A stretch of DNA of 64,000 bases from Solimonas sp040066175 (GCF_040066175.1 NZ_JBEAAM010000015.1:52819-116818), one strand, 5' to 3'. Positions 25,506-35,029 are shown, counted from the stretch's first letter. The notes: generated by a model not told the origin, from the letters alone. Numbers and translations: made by a program.

Positions 25506-26792
25506 TCACGGGCTGCTTTCGGTCAGCCCCGCGAGTCCGGCCTCCCGGCACATGCGCTGCAGCTGTGCTGCCGGCATCGACACGGTCAGGCAGGCATTGC
25601 CGGCCTCGTCCGTGCGTTCCTTGAGCACGGCACGCCGCGCAAACAGCTGCGCACGCAGCCGCGCCGCCGACGGCGGCACGATCAATTCGCGCACCTCTGG
25701 CGCCAGGTCCAGTCGCTCGGCCACCGCGTCGCGCAACAGGTCGAGGCCAGCACCAGTGCGCGCCGACACGAACACGCGGCAGATGACGCCGAGTTCGTCG
25801 CGCTCGATGCGTGGCGCTTCGTCGTCGCGCAGATCGATCTTGTTGAACACCTGGAGGCGGGGCACCTCTGCGGCACCGATCTCCTCGAGGACGCTTTCGA
25901 CCTGGGCGATGCGCCGAGCCCGTTCCGGATCCGCACCATCCACCACGTGCAGCAGCAGCGCCGCCTCGCGCGCTTCCTCCAGCGTGGCCCGGAACGCGGC
26001 GACCAGGTCGTGCGGCAGATCGCGGATGAAGCCGACGGTGTCGGCAATCACGACCGGCTCGCCGGACTTGAGCGGCATGCGCCGGACCGTCGTGTCGAGC
26101 GTCGCGAACAACTGGCTCGACGCAAAGGCGGTGTCGCCGGTGAGCGCATTGAACAGTGTCGATTTGCCGGCGTTGGTATAGCCGACCAACGACACCGTCG
26201 GCACTTCGCGGCGCAGTCGTGCGGCACGGCTGCGCGCGCGGCGGCCGCGCACGTCTTCGAGCTGGCGCTTGAGCGATGCGATGCGGTCACGGATCAGGCG
26301 ACGGTCCGTTTCCAGCTGCGTCTCGCCGGGGCCGCGCAGACCGATGCCGCCACGCTGACGCTCGAGGTGCGTCCAGCCGCGCACCAGACGCGTGGCGATG
26401 TGCTGCAGCTGTGCTAGCTCGACCTGGAGCTTGCCTTCGTGGGACCGCGCCCGCGTCGCGAAGATGTCGAGAATCAGTCCGGCACGATCGAGCACCCGCG
26501 CCTTGAGCAGCCGCTCCAGATTGCGCTCCTGGCTCGGACTGAGCGTGTGGTTGAAGATCACCAGCTCGGCACCGCTCTCGGCGACCCGCGCCGCGATCTC
26601 CTCGGCCTTGCCGCTGCCGACGAACAGTCCGGGATCCGGCAGCCTGCGGGTTCCGCCCACCACCGCGAGAATCTCCGCGCCGGCGGAACGGGCCAGTTCG
26701 ACGAACTCCTGACGATCCGAATCGAAATCGGCGCCGGGGAACTCCAGGTGGATCAGTATCGCGCGCTGCCCCGCCTTCGGACGTTCAAACAT
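25506..26792 (-). CDS. hflX: GTPase HflX
   Basis: Ribosome-binding GTPase that splits stalled 70S ribosomes. The 428 residues show the N-terminal HflX domain with the glycine-rich GSGKAEEIA region, a coiled segment (VRGWTHLERQRGGIGLRGPG), and the G domain with GYTNAGKSTLFNALTG, DTVGFIRDLPH and FNKIDL. The start ATG at 26792 lies 63 bases after the hfq stop, in the usual hfq-hflX order. Confidence 0.96.
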   Translation of the reverse strand: MFERPKAGQRAILIHLEFPGADFDSDRQEFVELARSAGAEILAVVGGTRRLPDPGLFVGSGKAEEIAARVAESGAELVIFNHTLSPSQERNLERLLKARVLDRAGLILDIFATRARSHEGKLQVELAQLQHIATRLVRGWTHLERQRGGIGLRGPGETQLETDRRLIRDRIASLKRQLEDVRGRRARSRAARLRREVPTVSLVGYTNAGKSTLFNALTGDTAFASSQLFATLDTTVRRMPLKSGEPVVIADTVGFIRDLPHDLVAAFRATLEEAREAALLLHVVDGADPERARRIAQVESVLEEIGAAEVPRLQVFNKIDLRDDEAPRIERDELGVICRVFVSARTGAGLDLLRDAVAERLDLAPEVRELIVPPSAARLRAQLFARRAVLKERTDEAGNACLTVSMPAAQLQRMCREAGLAGLTESSP

Positions 26793-26855
26793 CCAGCCCG
26801 ACCCGCTGTTTCGACAGGTGCTCGCGATGCGGCGCTATCGGCTCAACCGCACACA

Positions 26856-27128
26856 TCAGCTCGCCGCGCTGTCTCCGCCCGGCTCGGCAGCCTCACCCGG
26901 CTCCGCCGACGGATCGTAGATGCGCACCGGGCGCGCCGGCACGACCGTCGAGATCGCATGCTTGTACACCATCTGGCTGACGCTGTTGCGCAGCAGGACG
27001 ACGAACGAATCGAAAGACTCGATCTGCCCTTGCAGCTTGATGCCGTTCACGAGGTAGATCGAAACGGGAATGCGCTCCTTGCGCAGCGCGTTGAGAAACG
27101 GTTCTTGTAGTGTATGACCTTTGGACAT
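26856..27128 (-). CDS. hfq: RNA chaperone Hfq
   Basis: Sm-like hexamer that pairs small RNAs with mRNAs. 90 residues: MSKGHTLQEPFLNALRKERI (distal and proximal face), YLVNGIKLQGQIESFDSFVV (Sm1) and YKHAISTVVP (Sm2). I chose the ATG at 27128. A longer frame upstream exists but is not conserved. The acidic Glu/Gly/Ala tail is short. In this genome miaA is not adjacent: the efflux operon lies between. Confidence 0.98.
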   Translation of the reverse strand: MSKGHTLQEPFLNALRKERIPVSIYLVNGIKLQGQIESFDSFVVLLRNSVSQMVYKHAISTVVPARPVRIYDPSAEPGEAAEPGGDSAAS

Positions 27129-27199
27129 CGGCTTACCCCGGGACTGACGCTGTTCATATCGCGGTCGGACCGCGTTGTCTTGCATCGGACAACGCCTGC

Positions 27200-27208
27200 A
27201 GTGTAGCA
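27200..27208 (-). promoter_or_regulatory. extended -10 promoter of hfq
   Basis: Minus-strand TGCTACACT is an extended -10 box about 72 bases upstream of the hfq ATG. No clear -35 box is visible. Separation from miaA by the efflux operon makes a dedicated hfq promoter necessary, which supports the call. Confidence 0.5.
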
Positions 27209-27278
27209 CGCAGCGCCGACCGATCCGCGCGCGGGCTCACACCGACGGCGTGAATCCTTTCGCGACACCCACGGATTG

Positions 27279-30200
27279 CTAGGGCTTCGCCAGCGCGGCC
27301 TCGCTCACGGACTGCCGTACGGACGTCGCCGCCGCGTAATCGCGTCCGATGTACAGGTACATCGCCGGCACCACGTACAGGGTGAACAACGTGCCGATGG
27401 TCATGCCCGCGGCGATCACCAGCCCCATCGAGAAGCGCGCCGCCGCGCCGGGACCCGAGGCGAGCAGCAAGGGCACCATGGCGATGACCAGCGCCGCCGT
27501 GGTCATCAGCACCGGACGCAGTCGGATCGAGGCCGCCTCTTCGATCGCGTCGCGCTTGCTCAGGCCCTGCTGCTGCAGCTTGTTGGCGAACTCGACGATG
27601 AGAATGCCGTGCTTGGAAATCACGCCGATCAGCGTGACCAGACCAACCTGCGTATAGATGTTGAGCGTCATCCCCGGCAGGTGCGTCAGCTGCATGCCGT
27701 TGGTGATCGACAGGATGTTGATGACCAGCAATGCGCCGCTGATCGACATCGGCACGGTCACCAGCATGATCAGAGGGTCGCGGAACGACTCGAACTGCGC
27801 AGCGAGCACCAGGAAGATGATGATCAGTGCAAAGAAGAAGGTCAGCGCCAGTGCGGTCCCCTCCTCCTTGAATTGCCGCGAGGGACCGGCGTAGTCGGCC
27901 TGGAAGTCTGCGGGGGCAAGCTCTGCGAACAGATCCTCGAACACCTTCAGCGCCTCGCCCTGCGTGACGTCCGGGCGGGGCACGGCAATGATGGTGTTCG
28001 AGTTCATCTGCTGGAAGTGTTCGATCGTGCGCGGCACCGTGCGGTTGCTGATCGACACCAGCGTCGCGATCGGAATCAGCTCGCCGCTCGCCGAGCGGGT
28101 GTAGTAGCCCTCCAGGTCGCGGGGACTCAGCCGCTCGCCGCGCGTCGCCTGCTGAATCACCTTGTACGAACGGCTGTCGAATGCGAAGCGATTGACCTCT
28201 CCGCCGGCGAGCAGCGCCGACAGATCAGCGGAGATGCGGCTCATGTCCACGCCCAGTAAGGCCGCCTTCTCGCGGTCGATCTCGATCGAGGCCTCCGGGC
28301 GGTCGATACGCAGGCGTCCTGCGACAAAGAAGAATTTCTTGGTTGCCATCGCCCGGCCGATGATCTCGTCACCGACCCTGGCCAGAGTCTCCGGTGTCGC
28401 GGTGGACTTGAGCACGAACTCGACCGGATAGCCCTGCCCGGGCGTCGGCAGCGCGGGCGGCTGGATGCCCGTCCAGCGCAAGCCCGGAATCTGGCTCAGC
28501 TTGCCCTGCAAATCGGCGAGGATCTGCTGCGTCGAACGCACGCGCGTGGTCCACTCGCGCATGATCATGCCCATGAAGCCGGTGTTGGAGCTTCCACCCT
28601 CGTTGAGGCTGAACGCGAAGATGTGCATCACGTCGGGGTCTGCCAGCGTGATCTTCTGCGCCTCCTGGAAGTACTGCTCCAGGTACTCCGGCGAAGCGTA
28701 GCCGTCGGTCTCGTTGATCGAAAACGCAAAACCGAAATCCTCCTGGGGCGCCAGCTCGGCCGGCGTCAGGCGGTAGAGGAAATAGCACGAGGCCAGAACG
28801 ATGAGACCGAACACGCCGATCACGTGACGCGTCTCGAGCGCACTGTGCAGCCGCCTCTTGAAGGCACTGCGCCAGGCGTCGAACTTGCCATCGATGTATT
28901 CCGCCAGCCGGTTCGGCTCCGCACCCTCGCCATGCGTCGGCTTGAGGATGCGCGCGCACATCATCGGCGTCAGCGTCAGCGCGATGATGCCCGAGATCAG
29001 CACTGCGCCGGCCAGTGTGAAGGCGAACTCGCTGAACAGCTTGCCCGTGATGCCCGTGAGGAAACCGATCGGCGCATAGACCGCCACCAGGGTGATGGTC
29101 ATGGCGATGACCGGGCCGACCAGTTCGCGAGCGCCGCGGACCGCCGCATCGAAGGGTTTCATCCCCTCCTCGATGTGGCGATGGACGTTCTCCATCACGA
29201 TGATCGCGTCGTCCACGACCATGCCGATCGCCAGCACCATCGCCAGAAGCGTCAGCAGATTGATCGAGAACCCCATCGCATACATCAGGAACAAGGCGCC
29301 GACCAGCGACACCGGCACCGTCACGGCCGGAATCAGCGAGCTGCGCACCGAACCGAGGAACAGGAAGATCACCACGACGACGATGACGACCGCCTCGACC
29401 AGCGTGGTGCGCACTTCCGAGATCGCCTCGCGGATGTACTCCGTGCTGTCATAGCCAATCTGCGCGTCGAGACCCTGCGGCAGGGCACCGACGATGTCCG
29501 GCCAGACCTTGCGTACACGTGCGATCACGTCGAGGACATTGGCCTCGGGCCTGACCTCGATGCCGATGAAGATCGCGGGATCACCGTCCCAGCCGGCGCC
29601 GCCATCGTAGTTCTCCGAACCGAGCACGATGTCGGCGACGTCGGCCAGACGCACGACCGTGTCGCCCTCGGAGCGCAGTACCAGCTGCTTGAACTCCTCG
29701 ACGCTGCGCAAGTCGGTGCGCGCGGACAGGCCGATGCGAACATAGCTGCCCTTGGCTTCGCCGACGGCCGACAGCACGTTCTGGTTGCGGATGCGAGCGT
29801 AAACCTCGCTGGCGGTGAGGTTGAACGCAGCCAGCCGGTCCGGCTTGAGCCAGACGCGCATCGCGTAGGTCCGCTCGCCCAGTATCTTCGCCTTCTCGAC
29901 GCCCGGGATGGCCGCCAGCTGCGGTTCGACCACCCGGATCAGGTAGTCGGTGATCTGGCTCTTGTCGAGCACCTTGGAGTAGAACGACATGTACATCGCC
30001 GCCGTGCCGCCGCCCTCGGCGATCTCGATGATCGGATCCTCCGAGCCTTCTGGCAGCTGATTGCGCAGCTTGTTGACCTTGGCGGAGATCTCGGTCAGAG
30101 CCTGATTGGGGTCCTTGTCGAGGCGCAGGTTCGCCGTGATCGTCGCGAAGCCCTGCGCGGTACTGGAGGTCATGAACGCGATGCCGTCCGCCGAGGCGAT

Positions 30201-30410
30201 CTCGCGTTCCAGCGGCGTCGTCACGAAACCTTCCATCAGCGAGGCTTCGGCGCCCGGATACGCGACGCTGACGTTGATCTGCGCGTTCTGCAGTTCGGGA
30301 TATTCGCGAATCGTCAGTTCGCCGGCCGCACGCAGCCCGAGCAGCACGATGACCAGACTGACGACGGTGGCCAGGACCGGACGCTTGATGAAGATGTCGG
30401 TGAATTGCAT
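27279..30410 (-). CDS. RND-family (HAE1) multidrug efflux transporter
   Basis: Proton-driven inner-membrane pump of 1043 residues, the usual length. It begins MQFTDIFIKRPVLATVVSLV and has two homologous halves, each with six membrane helices and a large periplasmic loop. TM4 carries the proton-relay pair in GMVVDDAIIVMENVHRH, and the second half ends with VLMTTAALVIAMVPLLLASG and GTLFTLYVVPAMYLYI. Last gene of the tetR-tolC-mfp-rnd operon. Substrates cannot be told from sequence. No terminator is seen between it and hfq. Confidence 0.95.
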   Translation of the reverse strand: MQFTDIFIKRPVLATVVSLVIVLLGLRAAGELTIREYPELQNAQINVSVAYPGAEASLMEGFVTTPLEREIASADGIAFMTSSTAQGFATITANLRLDKDPNQALTEISAKVNKLRNQLPEGSEDPIIEIAEGGGTAAMYMSFYSKVLDKSQITDYLIRVVEPQLAAIPGVEKAKILGERTYAMRVWLKPDRLAAFNLTASEVYARIRNQNVLSAVGEAKGSYVRIGLSARTDLRSVEEFKQLVLRSEGDTVVRLADVADIVLGSENYDGGAGWDGDPAIFIGIEVRPEANVLDVIARVRKVWPDIVGALPQGLDAQIGYDSTEYIREAISEVRTTLVEAVVIVVVVIFLFLGSVRSSLIPAVTVPVSLVGALFLMYAMGFSINLLTLLAMVLAIGMVVDDAIIVMENVHRHIEEGMKPFDAAVRGARELVGPVIAMTITLVAVYAPIGFLTGITGKLFSEFAFTLAGAVLISGIIALTLTPMMCARILKPTHGEGAEPNRLAEYIDGKFDAWRSAFKRRLHSALETRHVIGVFGLIVLASCYFLYRLTPAELAPQEDFGFAFSINETDGYASPEYLEQYFQEAQKITLADPDVMHIFAFSLNEGGSSNTGFMGMIMREWTTRVRSTQQILADLQGKLSQIPGLRWTGIQPPALPTPGQGYPVEFVLKSTATPETLARVGDEIIGRAMATKKFFFVAGRLRIDRPEASIEIDREKAALLGVDMSRISADLSALLAGGEVNRFAFDSRSYKVIQQATRGERLSPRDLEGYYTRSASGELIPIATLVSISNRTVPRTIEHFQQMNSNTIIAVPRPDVTQGEALKVFEDLFAELAPADFQADYAGPSRQFKEEGTALALTFFFALIIIFLVLAAQFESFRDPLIMLVTVPMSISGALLVINILSITNGMQLTHLPGMTLNIYTQVGLVTLIGVISKHGILIVEFANKLQQQGLSKRDAIEEAASIRLRPVLMTTAALVIAMVPLLLASGPGAAARFSMGLVIAAGMTIGTLFTLYVVPAMYLYIGRDYAAATSVRQSVSEAALAKP

Positions 30411-30423
30411 GGGAGCCCCAGCC

Positions 30424-31644
30424 TCAGGTCTGCGGCGGCTTGGGTTCGAGCCGCACGTCCGGCGTCACCGTGTTGTTGATCGTCACGGGCTGGCCGTTGC
30501 GCAGCTTGAGCAGTCCCGACGTCGCGATCCGTTCGCCGGCGCTGAGGCCATCGATGATGGCGACGAAGTCGCCGCGGCTGTCGCCGATGCGAACGAAGCG
30601 CTGCACGACCTCGAGCGTCTCTGTGCCGTCGCCTGCGGCCGATGCCGCATCCGTGCCGCCCGCCTTCTTCGGTTGAATCACGAAAACCGAGGTGCCGTAG
30701 GAGTTGTAGCTGATCGCCGTACGCGGAATCGCCAGCACTTCCCGCTCGCCCGGCAGCTGCAGGACGACCCGGCCGAACTGGCCGGGACGCAGTGCGCCGT
30801 CGGTGTTGGGCAGGCGTGCGCGCAGCCGGAAGTTGCGCGTGGCCTCGTCCACCCGCGGTTCGACCGCGAGGACACTGCCCTTGAACCTGCGCTCCGGATA
30901 GGCATCGACCCGGACCTCGACCGCGAAACCCGGCAGGACCTGGCCGACGTACTGTTCGGGCAGAGCGAAATCGAAGTCGATCGGGTCGATCGACTGCAGC
31001 GACACGATCGGCGTGCCCGCCGCGACGTACTGGCCGATGTTGACGCGGCGCACGCCCAGCGTGCCGGAAAAAGGCGCGCGCAGCTCCTTCTGGGCGATGC
31101 GGCCCGCCTGCGCCTCGACCGCTGCCTGTGCGGCATTGGCTTCGGCCACCGAGGCGTCGTAGTCGGACTTGGAGATCGCTTCGAGCCGGAACAGCTGCTC
31201 GCGCCTGCGCCGATTGAGTTCCGCGAGCTCTGCCTGTGCCTGCAGACGCTTGAGCTCGCCGCGCTCGTTGGCGGTGTCGAGCGTCAGCAGCAGTTCACCT
31301 TCTCGGACCTTGGCGCCGGACTCGAAGTGGATGGCCTGCACGATGCCACTGGCGGCCGTCGTCAGATCGGCGCCGTTCACCGCAACCAGGGAGCCGACCG
31401 CTTCATAACGGTTGTCCCAGGACATCACCGTCGCCTCGCCGGACGTGATCGTCGCCGGCGGGATCGGCATGTTCTCCAGGTACTGCACCATCATGCGGTT
31501 GCCGAACCATTTCATGAAGAACACGCCACCGAACAGCACGAACACCAGTGCGAGCAGGATCGCGAGGCGCTTGGTGGCGCTCGGCTTGCGGGCCTGGATA
31601 CCGATGCCGCCGGCGGTTCGTGTCGGGGATCCAAAATCGTTCAT
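30424..31644 (-). CDS. membrane-fusion protein of the RND efflux system
   Basis: Periplasmic adaptor linking the RND pump to the outer-membrane channel, 406 residues. A membrane anchor helix (about 28-45) is followed by the lipoyl half-motifs (GIVQAIHFESGAKVREGELL and LRAPFSGTLGVRRVNIGQYV), a helical hairpin, a beta-barrel domain (GFAVEVRVDAYP) and a membrane-proximal domain. It has no lipobox, so it is anchored by the helix. It sits 13 bases upstream of the RND gene. Confidence 0.94.
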   Translation of the reverse strand: MNDFGSPTRTAGGIGIQARKPSATKRLAILLALVFVLFGGVFFMKWFGNRMMVQYLENMPIPPATITSGEATVMSWDNRYEAVGSLVAVNGADLTTAASGIVQAIHFESGAKVREGELLLTLDTANERGELKRLQAQAELAELNRRRREQLFRLEAISKSDYDASVAEANAAQAAVEAQAGRIAQKELRAPFSGTLGVRRVNIGQYVAAGTPIVSLQSIDPIDFDFALPEQYVGQVLPGFAVEVRVDAYPERRFKGSVLAVEPRVDEATRNFRLRARLPNTDGALRPGQFGRVVLQLPGEREVLAIPRTAISYNSYGTSVFVIQPKKAGGTDAASAAGDGTETLEVVQRFVRIGDSRGDFVAIIDGLSAGERIATSGLLKLRNGQPVTINNTVTPDVRLEPKPPQT

Positions 31645-31671
31645 GTGCGCTTCCTGCAGCGGATGCGGCGC

Positions 31672-33003
31672 TCAGCGCGCCGCGGGATAACGGAGGAGGT
31701 CGTCGATGCGGGCAAAGTCCTGCTCGGTCAGCTCGCCGGTGGTCTGACGCAGCTGGATCAGCAGCTGCAGCAGGCGGTACCGCGTGCCGTTGAGGTCGCG
31801 CCGCGCCTGCACGACGCGCGACTTGGCGTCGAGCACGTCGGTGATCGTCCGCGTGCCGGCATCGTAGCCCGCGCGCGTCGCCGCCTCGGCCGCCTGCGCC
31901 GACTCCAGCGACTTCTTGAACGCATCGGACTCGTAATAGGCGGTCACGACCTGGCGGTAGAGCTGGCGCGCCGAGCGTTCCGTCTCCAGCGTCACGCGCC
32001 GGAGCTCGGCTTCGGCGGCCGCGGCGTTGGCCTTGGCCTGCCGGATGCGAGCGGTGTTCACGCCGCCCGTGTAGAGCGGCATCTGCAGCTCGACGCCGAC
32101 GCGCGCGTCGTCCACCTTTTGTCCGAAGTCGTACTCGCTGTTGTCCTGCCGGCTCACCGAGGCGACGACATCGAGCGTCGGCATCGCGCTGGACAGCGCG
32201 CTGCGGCGGTCCGCGTCCGCGATCTGCGCGGCCTGGCGCGCCAGCGCAATCGCCGGACTTTGCGCGCGCGCGGCCTCGACCCATTGCTCGGCGTCCGCCG
32301 GCTGCAGCGCCGGAAAGGCGACATCCTCGGGCAGCACCGGCAGCGCGACATGACCGTTTCCGGTCACCTCGTCGAGCGCCTCGCGCGCGGTTTCCAGCGC
32401 GGTACGCGCCGACAGCAGCCGCGCCTGCGCCAGATCGTCACGCGCCTGCGCCTCCTTGAGGTCGGTGCCCGGCACCAGTTCGACTTCGTAACGCTTGCGC
32501 GTATCCTCGAGCGACTCGCGCACGGCCTTGGCCTCGGCCTCGGCCTGGGCGAGCTGGTCCTGCGCGTTGAGCACGCCGAAGTAACGTTCGGCAACGCGCA
32601 CCAGAATCTTGAGCCTGCGATCGATGCGTGCCGCCTCGGCGCGGTCGTCGAGCGCCCGCGCCCGTTCGCGCCGCGCGAACCAGTCGAGACGGAACAGCGG
32701 CTGGCGCGCCTGCACCTGCGCCGACCATGCCGGATAGCTGTCCCGGGAACTGCCGAACACGCCGCTGCCGTCGGTCTGGGCGTAGTCGTAGGCGCCGCCG
32801 ATGCCCAGCGTCGGCAACAGGCTGCCACGCTCCTGCGCACCCAGCTCGCGCTCGGCTTCGTACTGCGCCAGTGCCACCGCGACCGCCGGGTCACGCTCGG
32901 ACGCCCGTTGCAGCGCCTCGCCCAGGGTCATCGCCGAAACCGGCGCCGCGGCAACGAACGCAAGCAGCGCCAGCGCGCAGCTAGTTTTCGCAGCAGAAAT
33001 CAT
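31672..33003 (-). CDS. TolC-family outer-membrane efflux channel
   Basis: 443 residues. The signal peptide ends at APVSA (about residue 24) and MTLGEALQRASERDPAVAVA starts the mature chain, the OEP family signature. Two internally repeated helical-hairpin units follow (VAERYFGVLNAQDQLAQAEA and VVTAYYESDAFKKSLESAQA). The ATG at 33003 overlaps the end of tetR by 23 bases, so the channel is the first structural gene after the regulator. Confidence 0.93.
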   Translation of the reverse strand: MISAAKTSCALALLAFVAAAPVSAMTLGEALQRASERDPAVAVALAQYEAERELGAQERGSLLPTLGIGGAYDYAQTDGSGVFGSSRDSYPAWSAQVQARQPLFRLDWFARRERARALDDRAEAARIDRRLKILVRVAERYFGVLNAQDQLAQAEAEAKAVRESLEDTRKRYEVELVPGTDLKEAQARDDLAQARLLSARTALETAREALDEVTGNGHVALPVLPEDVAFPALQPADAEQWVEAARAQSPAIALARQAAQIADADRRSALSSAMPTLDVVASVSRQDNSEYDFGQKVDDARVGVELQMPLYTGGVNTARIRQAKANAAAAEAELRRVTLETERSARQLYRQVVTAYYESDAFKKSLESAQAAEAATRAGYDAGTRTITDVLDAKSRVVQARRDLNGTRYRLLQLLIQLRQTTGELTEQDFARIDDLLRYPAAR

Positions 33004-33739
33004 GGAACACCTCGTTCTTGATTCTTTGAATGAGCCGGTGCATGGCCTGCGTGTCCGTCGGATCGGCCAGCGGCTTCCAGCCAAAACCGTTGAGCATCAC
33101 CTGGATGTGCTGACACATCACGCGATAGGCATCGCGGACCGCAAAGTCCTCGAGCACCCCTTCGGTGTGCACGAGATTGTGTGTGCCATTGCACAGCGCC
33201 CACAGCCCCGTGCACAGCTCCTGCACAGTGACGCCATTGAGCTCCAGATCACCGTCACGCACCCCGTCCTCGACGATGCTGGCGACACAGCGCCCGATCG
33301 GCTGGCAGACGGCCAGAAAATCCTCGCGCCGGTCCGGCGAGGCGGCCCGCCACACCACCTCGCACAGCGCGTACTGCGAGATCCGGAAATGATCCGGATT
33401 GCGCTGCACGAAAATCTTGTCGGCCACGCCGATCGCGAACATGCGCTCGCGCGACAGCGTCTTCCATTCGGCGACCCGGCGGAACAGTTCGGTGTGCTCC
33501 TGTGCCTGCGCCGTGGTCAGCGCCAGCAACAGATCCTCCTTGCTGGCGAAGTGCTGGTAGAGGGTGCCCACCGCGTACTCGCATTTCTCGGCGAGACGCG
33601 ACATCTGCAGATTCAGCAGCCCGCTCTCACGGATCAACTCGCGCGCGTGCTCCAGAAAGAGCTGCTCACGCTCGGCGAACTGGCGCTGTCGTCTCTCCTT
33701 GGTGCCCACGCTGCGACCCGGTACGTGATGCTTTTGCAA
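32981..33739 (-). CDS. TetR-family transcriptional regulator of the efflux operon
   Basis: 252 residues. The N-terminal helix-turn-helix (about 25-70) reads ARELIRESGLLNLQMSRLAE then YAVGTLYQHFASKEDLLLAL, typical of TetR proteins. The C-terminal ligand domain is unassigned. The start is uncertain: TTG at 33739 gives 252 residues and GTG at 33709 gives 242. Neither has a clear ribosome site. Its last 23 bases overlap the channel gene, so it leads the tetR-tolC-mfp-rnd operon and probably represses it. Confidence 0.88.
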   Translation of the reverse strand: MQKHHVPGRSVGTKERRQRQFAEREQLFLEHARELIRESGLLNLQMSRLAEKCEYAVGTLYQHFASKEDLLLALTTAQAQEHTELFRRVAEWKTLSRERMFAIGVADKIFVQRNPDHFRISQYALCEVVWRAASPDRREDFLAVCQPIGRCVASIVEDGVRDGDLELNGVTVQELCTGLWALCNGTHNLVHTEGVLEDFAVRDAYRVMCQHIQVMLNGFGWKPLADPTDTQAMHRLIQRIKNEVFHDFCCEN

Positions 33740-33779
33740 GCGGAGCCGAATTTTGAACCATCTTCATTTTCCTTGCAAA
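33733..33779. promoter_or_regulatory. candidate TetR operator, inverted repeat
   Basis: TTTGCAAG at 33733-33740 and CTTGCAAA at 33772-33779 form a perfect 8-base inverted repeat separated by 31 bases, right at the tetR start. An AT-rich stretch lies between them. The spacing is wide for one dimer and may instead mark two half-sites or a looped operator. Confidence 0.4.
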
Positions 33780-33867
33780 GATTCACCGCACTGCACCATG
33801 CGGCGGCCAGACGCACCCGCCGTCGGGATGGCCCCGCTTCCGTCGTCAAGAGCAACTGCGATCGAAT

Positions 33868-33944
33868 TGGCGCGCCCGGAGAGACTCGAACTCCCGACCC
33901 TCTGGTTCGAAGCCAGATGCTCTATCCAACTGAGCTACGGGCGC
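33868..33944 (-). tRNA. tRNA-Arg (anticodon TCG)
   Basis: 77 bases including encoded CCA. On the minus strand it begins GCGCCCGTAGCTCAGTTGGA. The anticodon arm CTGG-CTTCGAA-CCAG gives anticodon TCG, which reads CGA. The T arm contains GGGAGTTCGAGTCTCTCC, and acceptor GCGCCCG pairs with CGGGCGC with discriminator G. It lies between miaA and tetR. Confidence 0.96.
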
Positions 33945-33990
33945 GTCGCGGCGATAAGGCCCGTCACCTTACACGAAGCGCGGGACGCGA

Positions 33991-34998
33991 TCAGACCCCA
34001 GGCGCGCACCCGCGCCGCATTCCCCCGCGGTCTTGCTCGAGCGCGTCGAGGATGGTGGCCACGGGGTCGGCGCGGTCACTGTCCAGAACGGACAGTCCCG
34101 GCTCGCCGCGCAGCCAGGTGAGCTGGCGCTTGGCGTACTGCCGGGTCGCCGCCTTGCCCTGTGCAACGGCTTCGTCGAGCGTCAGCCGCCCGTCCAGATG
34201 CGCCCACAGCTGCCGATAGCCGACCGCGCGCATCGACGGCAGGTCGGTCCGCAGGTCGCCGCGCGACCACAAGCGCCGCACTTCGTCGAGGAAGCCCTGA
34301 CGCATCATCTGCTCGAAGCGCTGGTCGATGCGGGCGTGGAGCTCGGCGCGCCGTTCCGGCACGAGTGCGAAACGCAGCACGCGCCCTTCCAGAGCCGGCT
34401 TCCCCGCCGGTCCATGCAGCGCGCTCGCCGGCTTTCCGGTCAGTTCGACGATCTCGAGCGCTCTTGCGATCCGCTGCCGGTCGTTCGGGTGCAGCCGCGC
34501 CGCGGTCACCGGATCGACCCGTCGCAGGCGCTCGTGCAGCGCCGGCCAGCCGTGTTCGCGGGCCAGCGCCTGCAGCCGGGCGCGCAGGCTCGGGTCCGCA
34601 GGCGGCAGCTCGCTCAAACCGTGCAGCAACGCGCGGAAATAGAGCATCGTGCCGCCGACGAGCAGGGGCACGCGCCCGCGCTGCCGGATCTGCTCGATCA
34701 ACACCCGCGCCTCGGCCGCGAAACGGGCAGCGGAGTAACTGTCCGACGGATCGAGGATGTCGATCAGATGATGCGGGACGCGGGCACGTTCCGCCGCCGA
34801 TGGCTTGGCCGTGCCGATGTCCATGCCGCGGTAGATCTGCGCGGAGTCCACGCTGATGATCTCGACCGGCACACGCTCCGCCAGCGCCAGCGCGAGCCCG
34901 GACTTGCCCGCAGCGGTCGGCCCCATGAGCATGAGTACCGGGGACAGATCGCGCCCGGACTCCGGATCGTGACGCTGGCGCGCGACCGCAGCCGCCAT
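33991..34998 (-). CDS. miaA: tRNA dimethylallyltransferase MiaA
   Basis: Adds the dimethylallyl group to A37 of tRNAs reading codons that start with U. The 335 residues show the P-loop MGPTAAGKSGLALALAE, the substrate motif SVDSAQIYRGMDIGTAKPS, LVGGTMLYFRALLHGL and the end AKRQLTWLRGEPG. I chose the ATG at 34998. An in-frame GTG at 35040 would overlap mutL by 11 bases and add 14 residues. Immediately downstream of mutL in the classical mutL-miaA-hfq order, but hfq is displaced here. Confidence 0.94.
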   Translation of the reverse strand: MAAAVARQRHDPESGRDLSPVLMLMGPTAAGKSGLALALAERVPVEIISVDSAQIYRGMDIGTAKPSAAERARVPHHLIDILDPSDSYSAARFAAEARVLIEQIRQRGRVPLLVGGTMLYFRALLHGLSELPPADPSLRARLQALAREHGWPALHERLRRVDPVTAARLHPNDRQRIARALEIVELTGKPASALHGPAGKPALEGRVLRFALVPERRAELHARIDQRFEQMMRQGFLDEVRRLWSRGDLRTDLPSMRAVGYRQLWAHLDGRLTLDEAVAQGKAATRQYAKRQLTWLRGEPGLSVLDSDRADPVATILDALEQDRGGMRRGCAPGV

Positions 34999-35029
34999 GG
35001 ACCGGACGCCGGAGCCGGGCAACCGCCTT

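Noticed and set aside
27238..27254. TCACACCGACGGCGTGA as an operator palindrome
   Set aside because: Two mismatches in the arms and no clear promoter at that position; could be chance.
28623..30479. A 618-codon plus-strand frame inside the RND gene
   Set aside because: Same shadow effect; no recognisable domain, and the RND transporter is certain on the other strand.
30106..33021. A 971-codon plus-strand frame opposite the efflux genes
   Set aside because: Antisense shadow of the RND, membrane-fusion and channel genes; biased Arg/His composition and no domain.
33868..33944. tRNA-Arg as an integration site flanking a genomic island
   Set aside because: I looked for the tRNA 3' end as a direct repeat between hfq and the RND gene and did not find it; no integrase is present.
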